The notes beneath the pieces were generated by a model. The model was not told the origin of the DNA, made no database searches, and worked only from the letters and a program-made list of their open reading frames with translations. The position numbers and the translations under genes are program-made. From Acidobacteriota bacterium (GTDB lineage Bacteria > Acidobacteriota > Vicinamibacteria > Vicinamibacterales > CAVVIG01): a stretch of DNA of 43,547 nt. Location of the stretch: positions 1 through 43,547 of the forward strand of contig JADGOC010000014.1 of NCBI GenBank assembly GCA_017883165.1. Reading direction: 5' to 3'. Each line of letters opens with the position of its first letter. Within the stretch, counting starts at the first letter, position 1. Of this stretch, positions 33,052-41,135 are shown one piece after another.

Positions 33052-35724
33052 ATGACGTCCAACGAGATACGCTCATCGTTTTTGGAGTTCTTCGAGCGCA
33101 ACGGCCACCGCATCGTGCCGAGCTCGCCGCTCGTGCCGGGCGACGACCCGACCTTGCTCTTCACGAACGCCGGAATGAACCAGTTCAAGGACCTGTTCCT
33201 CGGCCGCGAGAAGCGCGAGTACCGGCGCGCCGCGACGTCGCAGAAAGTCATGCGCGTGAGCGGAAAGCACAACGACCTCGACAACGTGGGTCCCTCGTTC
33301 CGCCACCACACGTTCTTCGAGATGCTCGGCAACTTCTCGTTCGGCGACTATTTCAAGAAGGACGCGTTGCCGTTCGCGTGGACCTTGCTCACCGACGTCT
33401 GGAAGATGCCGGCCGACCGGCTCGTCGTGTCGGTCTTCAAGGGCGAAGCCGGCATTCCCCGAGACGACGAGGCGTACGAGATCTGGCGCACACTCGGGGT
33501 GCCGCCGGACCGCATCCTCGAGCTCGGCGCCGACGACAACTTCTGGCAGATGGGCGAGACCGGCCCCTGCGGACGCTGCTCGGAAATCTATTACGTGCGT
33601 GGCACGGGCAACGATCCTGAGATCGAAGTCTGGAACAACGTGTTCATGGAGTTCGAGCGCAGCGCGGATGGGACGCTGACGCCGCTGCCGGCGCCGTCGA
33701 TCGACACGGGGATGGGTCTCGAGCGCGTCACCGCGGTGCTGCAGCGGAAGGACTCCAACTACGACACCGACGTGTTCACGCCGCTGCTCACCGAAATCGG
33801 CCGGCTCTCCGGGCACACGTATGCCGGCACGTTGGCCGGCGCGGCGGACGTCTCGATGCGCGTCGTGGCGGATCACATTCGCGCGACGACGTTTCTGATC
33901 GCGGACGGCGTGATCCCGTCGAACGAGTGGCGGGGATACGTGCTGCGCAAGATCATGCGGCGCGCGATGCGGCACGGGAAGCACCTCGGGTTCACCGAGC
34001 CGTTCATGCACCGCCTGGTCGCGGTGCTCGAGCGGCAGATGGGCGACGCGTATCCGGAGCTCCGCACCAACCGCGAGACGATTCAGAAGACGATACTCGC
34101 GGAAGAGAAGCGGTTCGACATCGTGCTGACCGACGGGCTGCCACGCCTTGAGGCCGAGATCGCTAGAGCGCTCGAAACGTCCGACCGCGTCCTGCCGGGC
34201 GAGGCGGCGTTCCGGTTGTACGACACGTTCGGGCTGCCGTACGACTTCATCGAGGACACGGCCGCGACGCAGGACGTCACGGTCGATCGCGCGGCATTCG
34301 ACCACGCGATGGAAGGCCAGCGTGACAAGGCGCGCGCCGGCAGCACGTTTGGCGGCGGGAAGAAGGGCGGGGAGTTTCTCCTTCGAACCCATGAAGACCA
34401 ATTGAGGGGCGTGGGTGAGCAAGGTCAGGATTACTCCTCAATGCGCGCGGTCGCTGTGAACATCGTCGGATTGTTCGACGAAAGGCGCATGGCCGTAACC
34501 CATCTGAGCACCCACCAAGTCGGGTACGTCGCGTTGTCAAGGACGCCCTTCTACCTTGAGTCAGGCGGTCAAGTGTCGGACTCCGGAACGATTTTCAGTG
34601 ACGCAACAGGTGCATCGGCGACTGTTGAGGGAATCGCGCGCATCGGTCCGGGACTTCCTCGCGCACATCGAGTCAGAGTCACTTTTGGCTCGCTCCACCT
34701 CGACGAAATTGTGACAGCCCAAGTCGATGAGACGATCCGGGACGCGACGCGCCGCAATCACACGGCCACGCATCTGCTGCACGCGGCGCTGCGTCAGGTG
34801 CTCGGCGGCCACGTGAAACAGGCCGGCTCGCTCGTGGCGCCCGACCGCTTGCGGTTCGACTTCGTCCACTTCCAGCCGGTGACGCGGGACGAACAGATCC
34901 ACGTCGAGCAGATTGTCAACGAACAGGTCCGCCGCAACACGCCAGTGACGACCGACGTCCGCTCGACGCAAGATGCGATTGCGGCCGGCGCGATGGCGCT
35001 CTTCGGCGAGAAGTACGGCGACTCGGTCCGCGTCGTGAGCGTGCCCGGCTTCAGTATGGAACTGTGCGGCGGTACCCACGTCGGCGCGACGGGCGACATC
35101 GGCTTCTTCGCCATCGTCTCCGAAGGGGGCGTCGCGGCGGGCGTGCGCCGGATCGAGGCGGTGACCGGCGCGGGCGCCGTGGAGTGGGCTCAGCATCAGC
35201 GCGCGTCGCTGCAGCGCATCGTCGAGGCGCTGCACGTGAGCGAGCCGCAGACGGTCGAGGCGATCGAGAAGCTGCAGAGCGAAGCCAAGCGTTTGGCGCG
35301 GGAAGCGACGCAGCTCAGGACGAAGCTCGCGATGGGCGTCGCGGGCGCATCCACCGGTGACGCGGCCGCTCCCGTCGACGATGACACGACTGAGGTCGCC
35401 GGCGTCAGGCTCGCGCGCCGGAAGGTCAGCGATCTGGATAAGGACGCGCTGCGCGGCCTCGCCGACTCACTCAAGGCGAAGATCAAGAGTGGGGTCGTCG
35501 TGATCGTGTCAGCCAACGACGGCAAAGTGCAGATCGTCGTCTCGGTGACGGCGGATTTGACCGGTCGGATCAAAGCCGGCCAGATCGTGAACGAGCTCGC
35601 GCCAATGGTCGGCGGCGCCGGAGGCGGACGCCCCGATTTCGCTGAGGCCGGCGGGAAAGATCCGTCCAAGATTGACGATATGCTCGCGGCCACCCCGGCT
35701 GTGCTCGCGAAGCTCCTCGGTTAG
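33052..35724 (+). CDS. alaS: Alanyl-tRNA synthetase
   Basis: The 890-aa class II synthetase is complete. The catalytic core has FTNAGMNQFKDLFLG, SQKVMRVSGKHNDLDNVG, FFEMLGNFSFGDYF and SIDTGMGLER. The editing domain has HTATHLLHAALRQVLG near 569 and CGGTHVGATGDIG near 671. The C-Ala domain closes with GGAGGGRPDFAEAGG. Between about 34380 and 34735 the base and codon use differ: by hand count 34441-34740 is about 59% G+C, against 72% in the next 60 nt. This segment covers the poorly conserved stretch at the start of the editing region (MRAVAVNIVGLFDERRMAV onward). The reading frame is intact. Confidence 0.97.
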   Translation: MTSNEIRSSFLEFFERNGHRIVPSSPLVPGDDPTLLFTNAGMNQFKDLFLGREKREYRRAATSQKVMRVSGKHNDLDNVGPSFRHHTFFEMLGNFSFGDYFKKDALPFAWTLLTDVWKMPADRLVVSVFKGEAGIPRDDEAYEIWRTLGVPPDRILELGADDNFWQMGETGPCGRCSEIYYVRGTGNDPEIEVWNNVFMEFERSADGTLTPLPAPSIDTGMGLERVTAVLQRKDSNYDTDVFTPLLTEIGRLSGHTYAGTLAGAADVSMRVVADHIRATTFLIADGVIPSNEWRGYVLRKIMRRAMRHGKHLGFTEPFMHRLVAVLERQMGDAYPELRTNRETIQKTILAEEKRFDIVLTDGLPRLEAEIARALETSDRVLPGEAAFRLYDTFGLPYDFIEDTAATQDVTVDRAAFDHAMEGQRDKARAGSTFGGGKKGGEFLLRTHEDQLRGVGEQGQDYSSMRAVAVNIVGLFDERRMAVTHLSTHQVGYVALSRTPFYLESGGQVSDSGTIFSDATGASATVEGIARIGPGLPRAHRVRVTFGSLHLDEIVTAQVDETIRDATRRNHTATHLLHAALRQVLGGHVKQAGSLVAPDRLRFDFVHFQPVTRDEQIHVEQIVNEQVRRNTPVTTDVRSTQDAIAAGAMALFGEKYGDSVRVVSVPGFSMELCGGTHVGATGDIGFFAIVSEGGVAAGVRRIEAVTGAGAVEWAQHQRASLQRIVEALHVSEPQTVEAIEKLQSEAKRLAREATQLRTKLAMGVAGASTGDAAAPVDDDTTEVAGVRLARRKVSDLDKDALRGLADSLKAKIKSGVVVIVSANDGKVQIVVSVTADLTGRIKAGQIVNELAPMVGGAGGGRPDFAEAGGKDPSKIDDMLAATPAVLAKLLG

Positions 35725-35794
35725 CGCCAAAATGCGCAGTTCCGCGTAATCGACGTAATTCCGAGGCGCGCTCGCGCCGATACATCTCCTGTGG

Positions 35795-35824
35795 TTGTTC
35801 CCACCAACGGCCGAGGTGTAAACT
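35795..35824 (+). promoter_or_regulatory. Promoter of the lytic transglycosylase gene
   Basis: TTGTTC (35795-35800) and TAAACT (35819-35824) are spaced by 18 nt in the 107-nt gap after alaS. The predicted start near 35831 leaves a leader of about 10 nt before the ATG at 35841. It is at the base before an alternative TTG start at 35832. The gap also holds a short GGCGC/GCGCC hairpin. Confidence 0.5.
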
Positions 35825-35840
35825 GCTGACCTTGAGGGAG

Positions 35841-36560
35841 ATGCTCATCTGGAACACCGGTCGTAAACGGTTGCGCCATCTGGCGTTGGCGACGCTCTGT
35901 GTCGGACTCGCGGCTCCGGCGAGCGCGCAGATCTACTCGTGGCGAGACGGCAAGGGCAACCTCGTGCTCTCCAGCCATCGGCCGGGTGGCCCGAACGTGA
36001 AGACGTTCGCGGTGCCCCAGACCGATGCGATCCGGGCGACGCGGCCGGTCGCGGTGGCGCACAACGGCTTGTACGACGACCTCATCAGCGAGCATGCGCG
36101 CAACAACGGTCTTCGCGCGGATCTGGTGCGCGCGGTCGTGCAGGTCGAGTCGGCGTTCAACGTGAACGCGCGCTCGCCCAAGGGCGCGCTCGGACTGATG
36201 CAGCTCATGCCGGCGACGATTCAGCAATTCGGCGTGATGAACCCGTTCAACCCCGCCGAGAACCTGCGGGCCGGCGTCGCCTATTTGCGGCAACTGCTCG
36301 ATCGCTACCAGAACAACGAAGAGCTCGCTCTCGCCGCGTACAACGCGGGACCAGCGGCGGTCGATCGTCATGGCCAGACGATTCCCCCGTATCGGGAGAC
36401 ACAGAACTACGTGTCACGAATCAGCCAGATCACGGGACATCCGGTTCAACCGCGCGGCAAGCAGATCTACAAGACCATGGTGGTGGTGGACGGGCAGCCG
36501 GTGTCGCACTATTCGGATCAGAAGCCGGCGAACGGCGGGTACGAAGTCGTCAGTCGCTAG
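35841..36560 (+). CDS. Exported lytic transglycosylase (SLT) with DUF4124-like N-terminus
   Basis: The protein (239 aa from ATG 35841; 242 aa if TTG 35832 is used) has a signal peptide (RHLALATLCVGLAAPASA) with a likely AxA cleavage site. A DUF4124-like segment (IYSWRDGKGNLVLSS) follows. The SLT domain has the catalytic Glu in RAVVQVESAFNVNARSPKGALGLMQLMPATIQQFG, and AAYNAGPAAV and IPPYRETQNYVSRI. It cleaves glycan strands of peptidoglycan in the periplasm. GAGGGAG directly before the ATG supports 35841. The last residues and TAG lie inside an AGTCGCC repeat. Confidence 0.92.
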   Translation: MLIWNTGRKRLRHLALATLCVGLAAPASAQIYSWRDGKGNLVLSSHRPGGPNVKTFAVPQTDAIRATRPVAVAHNGLYDDLISEHARNNGLRADLVRAVVQVESAFNVNARSPKGALGLMQLMPATIQQFGVMNPFNPAENLRAGVAYLRQLLDRYQNNEELALAAYNAGPAAVDRHGQTIPPYRETQNYVSRISQITGHPVQPRGKQIYKTMVVVDGQPVSHYSDQKPANGGYEVVSR

Positions 36561-36590
36561 TCGCCAGTCAGTCGCCAGCCACCAGCCACA
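36552..36590. repeat. AGTCGCC heptad repeat
   Basis: Six units of the form AGTCGCT, AGTCGCC, AGTC, AGTCGCC, AGCCACC, AGCCACA run in tandem between convergent genes. The first unit includes the last codons and TAG stop of the transglycosylase, and the array ends 6 nt before the stop of the ABC permease gene. There is no inverted arm here. Confidence 0.75.
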
Positions 36591-36596
36591 GGCACT

Positions 36597-38342
36597 TCAC
36601 TCCGATCGCTCCACGCCGGACAAATCCAGCCGCTCATAGACAGGACCGAGCACCTCGGTCGCCATCAGCACTTCGATCAACACGATTACGGTGCAGACGG
36701 CAGCTGCGGGTACCAAAACGGCGATCCCGATCAGGCGGTGAAACGCGAACCAGATCAGCCCCCCGGCGAGGGCGCCGGGCAGCATCATCAAGGTGAGCCC
36801 GAGCAGCACGCCGGCGAACATGATCAGGCGCTGCCCCATCGCGTCGATGCCGCGCGGCCGAGAGGTGCCGAGCGGCACCCACGCGGGAAAGAGCACCGCG
36901 GCGGCGTTGTGAATCGTGAACTGCGCGAACACGAGCGCCGGCGTGAGCAGCGCGGCGGCCGCGGCGACCGACAGCCGCACGCCCACCGGCGTCTTCGTGA
37001 AGGCGGCCGCCGATAGGATCGCGGCGCACGCGAGGGCGAGCCACGCGATGAGGATCAGGAACGAGGCCGGCCACACCATCTCGCCTCGCACGACATCCGC
37101 CGCGCGGAGCGGCCACGTCTTCAGCACCTCGAGGTGCAGCAGATCCTGGCGCAGGTCGCTGCGCGCCATCTGCGGCCCCAGGAGCACGGTGTACGCCGCA
37201 ATGATCACGCCCCCTATGCCGAAGATCGCCGCGGCGTTGCTCGAATGCGAGCCGGTCATGAACGCGGCACCCACACCGACGCCGAGCATGAGGAGCGGCA
37301 TGCCGTACCGCAAGAACGACAGGAAGTTGGTTTCGCGCACCATCTGCATCGAGTTCTTCCAGACAAACATCGGCTCGGGCCGTCCCGATAGGGCGAGCGT
37401 CCAGTTGGTGGCGCGGGCGCGCGGAACGGACACCTTCCGCGACTTCTTCGCGGCGCGCCGCGCCGCCGCCTGCGCCGTCGCTTCCTGGAACCCCTCGTCG
37501 CTCTTCAGCACCCACGCGACGTTGACGAGCAGCACGCCGATCGCCAGCGCGAGCGACGTCAGGTAGGGCCAGGGCCACGCGGCGAACAACGGCCACACCA
37601 GCGCCATGAACGGCCACAGAATGATGTGCGGCAGACCGGTCGTCGCCACCGCTCCGAGGCGATCGAACGCATCGAGCGGATGGGCGAGCGGCGGCGAGGT
37701 GAGCGCGTGCACCACGGCCGTGCCGACGATCGCGATGGCGCCCAGCATCAGCGCGAGAGCGCCCCACTGCCGCCGCCGCGCGTCCACCCCGTGCATCGAC
37801 AGGCTCGCGCGCGCCAGCGAGATGCCGGTGAAGTGGACCTTCATCGTCAGCAGCAGCACCCACATGGACAGCGCGAGTCTCAGCCGCCAGAAGATCGAGA
37901 AGCCCGACGGAACGAAGAGCGTCGGCACGATCGCGGCAAACAGCAGGCCGATCTGCGATCGCATCAGACGATGCAGCAGCAGCTGACGGCGGGACACTGG
38001 CGCCACGAAGAGAAACTGGACTTCCGGCTCCGTGAATTCGAGCAGGCCGCTGTCGCTCGGGATGAGCCATGCGAGCGGCATCAACACGAGCAGCGCCATG
38101 CCGACAACGGCCGGCCCGCTCGCACGAAGCGCCTCGAACGACACGCCCGGCGGCAGCGACCGATTGCGGCGCGGGGACGTGCTCGCGTTGCGTCCCCACA
38201 TCCGTGCGAAGATCGTGAAGTAGAAGTACGCCACGCCGACGATCGCGCCGATCAGGTACTTCGGCTCGCGCAGGCGCCGGAGCCGCACGCGGACCCGGTT
38301 CCGCGCGCTGCAGACGATGATGTAGAGGCTGACGCCGAACAT
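36597..38342 (-). CDS. ABC-2 type exporter membrane protein
   Basis: The 581-aa integral membrane protein has many hydrophobic segments, in two clusters. An N-terminal cluster (GAIVGVAYFYFTIFA; VVGMALLVLMPLAWL) and a central pair (ALMLGAIAIVGTAVVHAL; LALAIGVLLVNVAWVL) precede a charged Lys/Arg-rich loop near 285-310. A C-terminal cluster ends with LVPAAAVCTVIVLIEVLMA. It contains no ATP-binding motifs. It is 2 nt downstream of an ABC ATPase gene, so the two likely form one exporter. The substrate is unknown. Confidence 0.85.
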   Translation of the reverse strand: MFGVSLYIIVCSARNRVRVRLRRLREPKYLIGAIVGVAYFYFTIFARMWGRNASTSPRRNRSLPPGVSFEALRASGPAVVGMALLVLMPLAWLIPSDSGLLEFTEPEVQFLFVAPVSRRQLLLHRLMRSQIGLLFAAIVPTLFVPSGFSIFWRLRLALSMWVLLLTMKVHFTGISLARASLSMHGVDARRRQWGALALMLGAIAIVGTAVVHALTSPPLAHPLDAFDRLGAVATTGLPHIILWPFMALVWPLFAAWPWPYLTSLALAIGVLLVNVAWVLKSDEGFQEATAQAAARRAAKKSRKVSVPRARATNWTLALSGRPEPMFVWKNSMQMVRETNFLSFLRYGMPLLMLGVGVGAAFMTGSHSSNAAAIFGIGGVIIAAYTVLLGPQMARSDLRQDLLHLEVLKTWPLRAADVVRGEMVWPASFLILIAWLALACAAILSAAAFTKTPVGVRLSVAAAAALLTPALVFAQFTIHNAAAVLFPAWVPLGTSRPRGIDAMGQRLIMFAGVLLGLTLMMLPGALAGGLIWFAFHRLIGIAVLVPAAAVCTVIVLIEVLMATEVLGPVYERLDLSGVERSE

Positions 38343-38344
38343 CG

Positions 38345-39103
<759 letters not shown>

Positions 39104-39111
39104 GATGTGTG

Positions 39112-39120
39112 TGCTAAAAT
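39112..39120 (+). promoter_or_regulatory. Extended -10 box of rpsT
   Basis: TGCTAAAAT is an extended -10 (TGn then TAAAAT at 39115-39120). It gives a start near 39127 and a leader of about 20 nt containing GGAGG (39132-39136) 11 nt before the TTG start. No clear -35 is seen. Confidence 0.55.
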
Positions 39121-39147
39121 CAGGAGTTTCCGGAGGTTACAGAATAC

Positions 39148-39420
39148 TTGGCTACAAAGCACGCATCAGCGACAAAAGCGCACCGTCAGAGCTTGCAGAA
39201 CCGCGAGCGCAACCGCCAGTTCCGCGCCCGGCTGCGGAACGCCCTCAAGAGCATCCGCGTCGCGGTTGACGGCAAGGATCTCACGGCGGCGAAAACGGCG
39301 CTGAAAGAGACCGTCTCGCTCATCGATCGGATGGCGAGCAAGGGCATCATCCACCGAAACGCCGCCGGACGCTACAAGTCACGCCTGAGCACGCGGCTGG
39401 CGGCACGGTCGAAAGCCTAG
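39148..39420 (+). CDS. rpsT: Small ribosomal subunit protein bS20
   Basis: The 90-aa basic helical protein matches S20: ATKHASATKAHRQSLQNRERN, LRNALKSIRVAV, ALKETVSLIDRMASKGIIHRNAAGRYKSRL. It binds 16S rRNA in the 30S subunit. It starts with TTG at 39148, a start also used for rpsT in E. coli where it helps autoregulation; whether that holds here is inference. It converges with holA, and both stop codons are contained in one CTAG. Confidence 0.97.
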   Translation: MATKHASATKAHRQSLQNRERNRQFRARLRNALKSIRVAVDGKDLTAAKTALKETVSLIDRMASKGIIHRNAAGRYKSRLSTRLAARSKA

Positions 39421-40403
39421 AATCTGGGGGGCGCGAACCCTCGCGCCCGCTTTCCTGCACAGAGTTCCACGACGAGCCGCTCGAGCAGCACGCGTGCATC
39501 GCCGGCCGATCGCTTGAGATCGAGATCGGTACGGAAGACCGCCTCGACGGCCGTGGGTAGATCGTCTGGCGCCACCGCCGGGAATTTCGCCCGCACGAGC
39601 CATCCGAGCTGGCCGAGGATCTTCTCGGCGGGCGCGCCGGCGTCGAGCATCAGCGCCAGTTGCCGCAGCGCGGCGCCGGCCTGCCCCGACTCGATCGCGT
39701 TGGTCATGGCCCAGTCATCCTGCAGCGCGGCCGGCCCGACCAGATCCCGCACGTCCTCGACGGTGATGCTCTTCTGCCCCAGCGCGTACAGCATGAGGCG
39801 ATCGACGTCGCCGCGCAGGCGCTTCACGTCGAGCCCGGCGCGCTCGGCGATGAGCCGCGCAGCGGCCGGATCGATCGCGGCGCCGGCCGCGGCCGCGCGC
39901 GTCCGTACCCACCGCTCCGCGTCCGCCTGATCGGCGATGGCGCCGCATTCGACGAGCGTCGCCTGCCGGGCGAGCAGCTTGTAGAGGCGGCTGCGCTTGT
40001 CGATCGTCCCCGCGACCAGGACGAGCGTCGTCTGCGGCTCGGGCGATTTGAACATGGCCTCGAGGCGATCGAGTGCGCGCGTGGCGGCCTCGCTTTCGCG
40101 CTTGGGCACGAGCAGGGCGTCAGCTTGAAAGACGATCACCACGCGCCGCGGCGCCATCATCGGCAGCGTGCGCACGGCGTCGATGAGCGCCGAAACGCCG
40201 TCGGCCAGCTTGTCGCCCGTCGTCATGTCCCCGGCGTGAATGCGCTCGACGTTGAACGCCTGGAGCCCCTCCTCCACGAGGCCGACGAACTCGGCCGCGA
40301 GCGCCGACTTCTCGACGTCGTCTTCGCCCTGGAGCAGGTAGATCGGATCGGGCGTGCCGGCCTGGATCTGTTCATGAACGGCGGACGGGGTGAGGTTTGG
40401 CAT
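39417..40403 (-). CDS. holA: DNA polymerase III delta subunit
   Basis: The 328-aa clamp-loader subunit opens the beta sliding clamp. The start MPNLTPSAVHEQI precedes PIYLLQGEDDVEKSALAAEF, a typical HolA opening. It continues with MAPRRVVIVFQADALL, LVLVAGTIDKRSRLYKLL, LIAERAGLDVKRLRGDVDRLMLYALGQKSITVEDVRDLVG and the C-terminal helical collar. The ATG at 40401-40403 lies at the border of a GTGATGGG-family repeat, and no Shine-Dalgarno is present. The leuS-lptE-holA order is widely conserved. Confidence 0.93.
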   Translation of the reverse strand: MPNLTPSAVHEQIQAGTPDPIYLLQGEDDVEKSALAAEFVGLVEEGLQAFNVERIHAGDMTTGDKLADGVSALIDAVRTLPMMAPRRVVIVFQADALLVPKRESEAATRALDRLEAMFKSPEPQTTLVLVAGTIDKRSRLYKLLARQATLVECGAIADQADAERWVRTRAAAAGAAIDPAAARLIAERAGLDVKRLRGDVDRLMLYALGQKSITVEDVRDLVGPAALQDDWAMTNAIESGQAGAALRQLALMLDAGAPAEKILGQLGWLVRAKFPAVAPDDLPTAVEAVFRTDLDLKRSAGDARVLLERLVVELCAGKRARGFAPPRF

Positions 40404-40508
40404 GGGGTGATGGAGTGATGTGGTGATGGAATGATGTGATGGGGTGATGGAATGATGGTGATCGCATCACCCCATCACACCATCACCACATCACCCCATC
40501 ACCACATT
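40403..40508. repeat. GTGATGGG-family inverted repeat, copy 2
   Basis: The left arm (to about 40462) is an 8-nt-period array of TGATGGAG, TGATGTGG, TGATGGAA and TGATGTGATGGGG. The right arm (40465-40508) is its reverse complement (CATCACCCCATCACACC, then ATCACCACATCACCCC). They are nearly contiguous, so a long hairpin of about 40-bp arms is possible. It fills almost the whole gap between holA and lptE, and its left edge touches the holA start codon. Confidence 0.88.
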
Positions 40509-40519
40509 CTCCTTTCGTT

Positions 40520-41077
40520 TCAGAATGCCTCGAGGATCGCGCTGACGATCGCGCGCGCGAACTCGTCGCTCAGACGATCGAGCGCGTTGGTCTCGTGTCC
40601 GAAAAAGGCGGCGGCGTCGGCGGCGTTGGCGCCACTCGAGGCTTCGTACTCCTGACGGAAGACGAGGCTCGGGTTCTCCCATAGCATCGCGTTGCCGCGC
40701 GTGTCGCGAAGCTCGATCCGCGCCGTCATCGTGATCGTGTAGCGCGAGGCGAGCTGCGTCGGCGCGAAGCTGACCGGCGTGATGGTGATCGACGTCACCG
40801 TCCCCTTCAACACCGCATCGACGTCGGTGTCCTGCGGGAGGACGGTGTACCTTCCGCGGCCGATGAACTCGCGGCGCACCTTCTCGGTCAGGAGCGTCTC
40901 GACGTTGAACACCGTCGTGCTGTTGACGAAGATCGGGATGCCAATCGTCTTCACGTACGCCGGGAGAAACGATCCGCGCCCGGCGAGCGCGTAGCCGCAA
41001 CCGGCGCTGAATTCACCACAAAGGACACACAGGACACAAAGCCAAATACCGGTAGCTGTCTTTCCATGGAACGACAT
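40520..41077 (-). CDS. lptE: LPS-assembly lipoprotein LptE-like
   Basis: The 185-aa protein has a lipoprotein signal peptide ending SAGC, then GYALAGRGSFLPAYVKTIGIPIF. NVETLLTEKVRREFIGRGRYTVL, LKGTVTSITITPVSF and YTITMTARIELRD follow, matching the LptE/RlpB fold. LptE plugs the LptD barrel that inserts LPS in the outer membrane. Its place between leuS and holA is the conserved one. I use the ATG at 41075-41077, because the longer frame upstream only translates a repeat arm. The hydrophobic core of the signal peptide (LCVLCVLCGE) is itself encoded by the other arm of that repeat. Confidence 0.88.
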   Translation of the reverse strand: MSFHGKTATGIWLCVLCVLCGEFSAGCGYALAGRGSFLPAYVKTIGIPIFVNSTTVFNVETLLTEKVRREFIGRGRYTVLPQDTDVDAVLKGTVTSITITPVSFAPTQLASRYTITMTARIELRDTRGNAMLWENPSLVFRQEYEASSGANAADAAAFFGHETNALDRLSDEFARAIVSAILEAF

Positions 41078-41117
41078 CTTGTAATGACCTGTGTGTCCCT
41101 GGTGTCCTTTGTGGTGA
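41012..41117. repeat. CACRAAG-family inverted repeat inside the lptE 5' end
   Basis: The left arm (41012-41041) reads TTCACCACAAAGGACACA then CAGGACACAAAG. The right arm (41088-41117) is its imperfect reverse complement (CCTGTGTGTCCCTGG, TGTCCTTTGTGGTGA). A 46-nt spacer holds the lptE start codon. The right arm lies in the leuS-lptE gap; the left arm is lptE coding sequence. It is the third copy of the family found at 7591-7914 and 10491-10568. Confidence 0.88.
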
Positions 41118-41135
41118 GTCAGCGCCACTGTGCCG

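Noticed and set aside
40403-40508. CRISPR-like array
   Set aside because: Units are 8 nt with no unique spacers, and the two halves are reverse complements; no cas genes are present.
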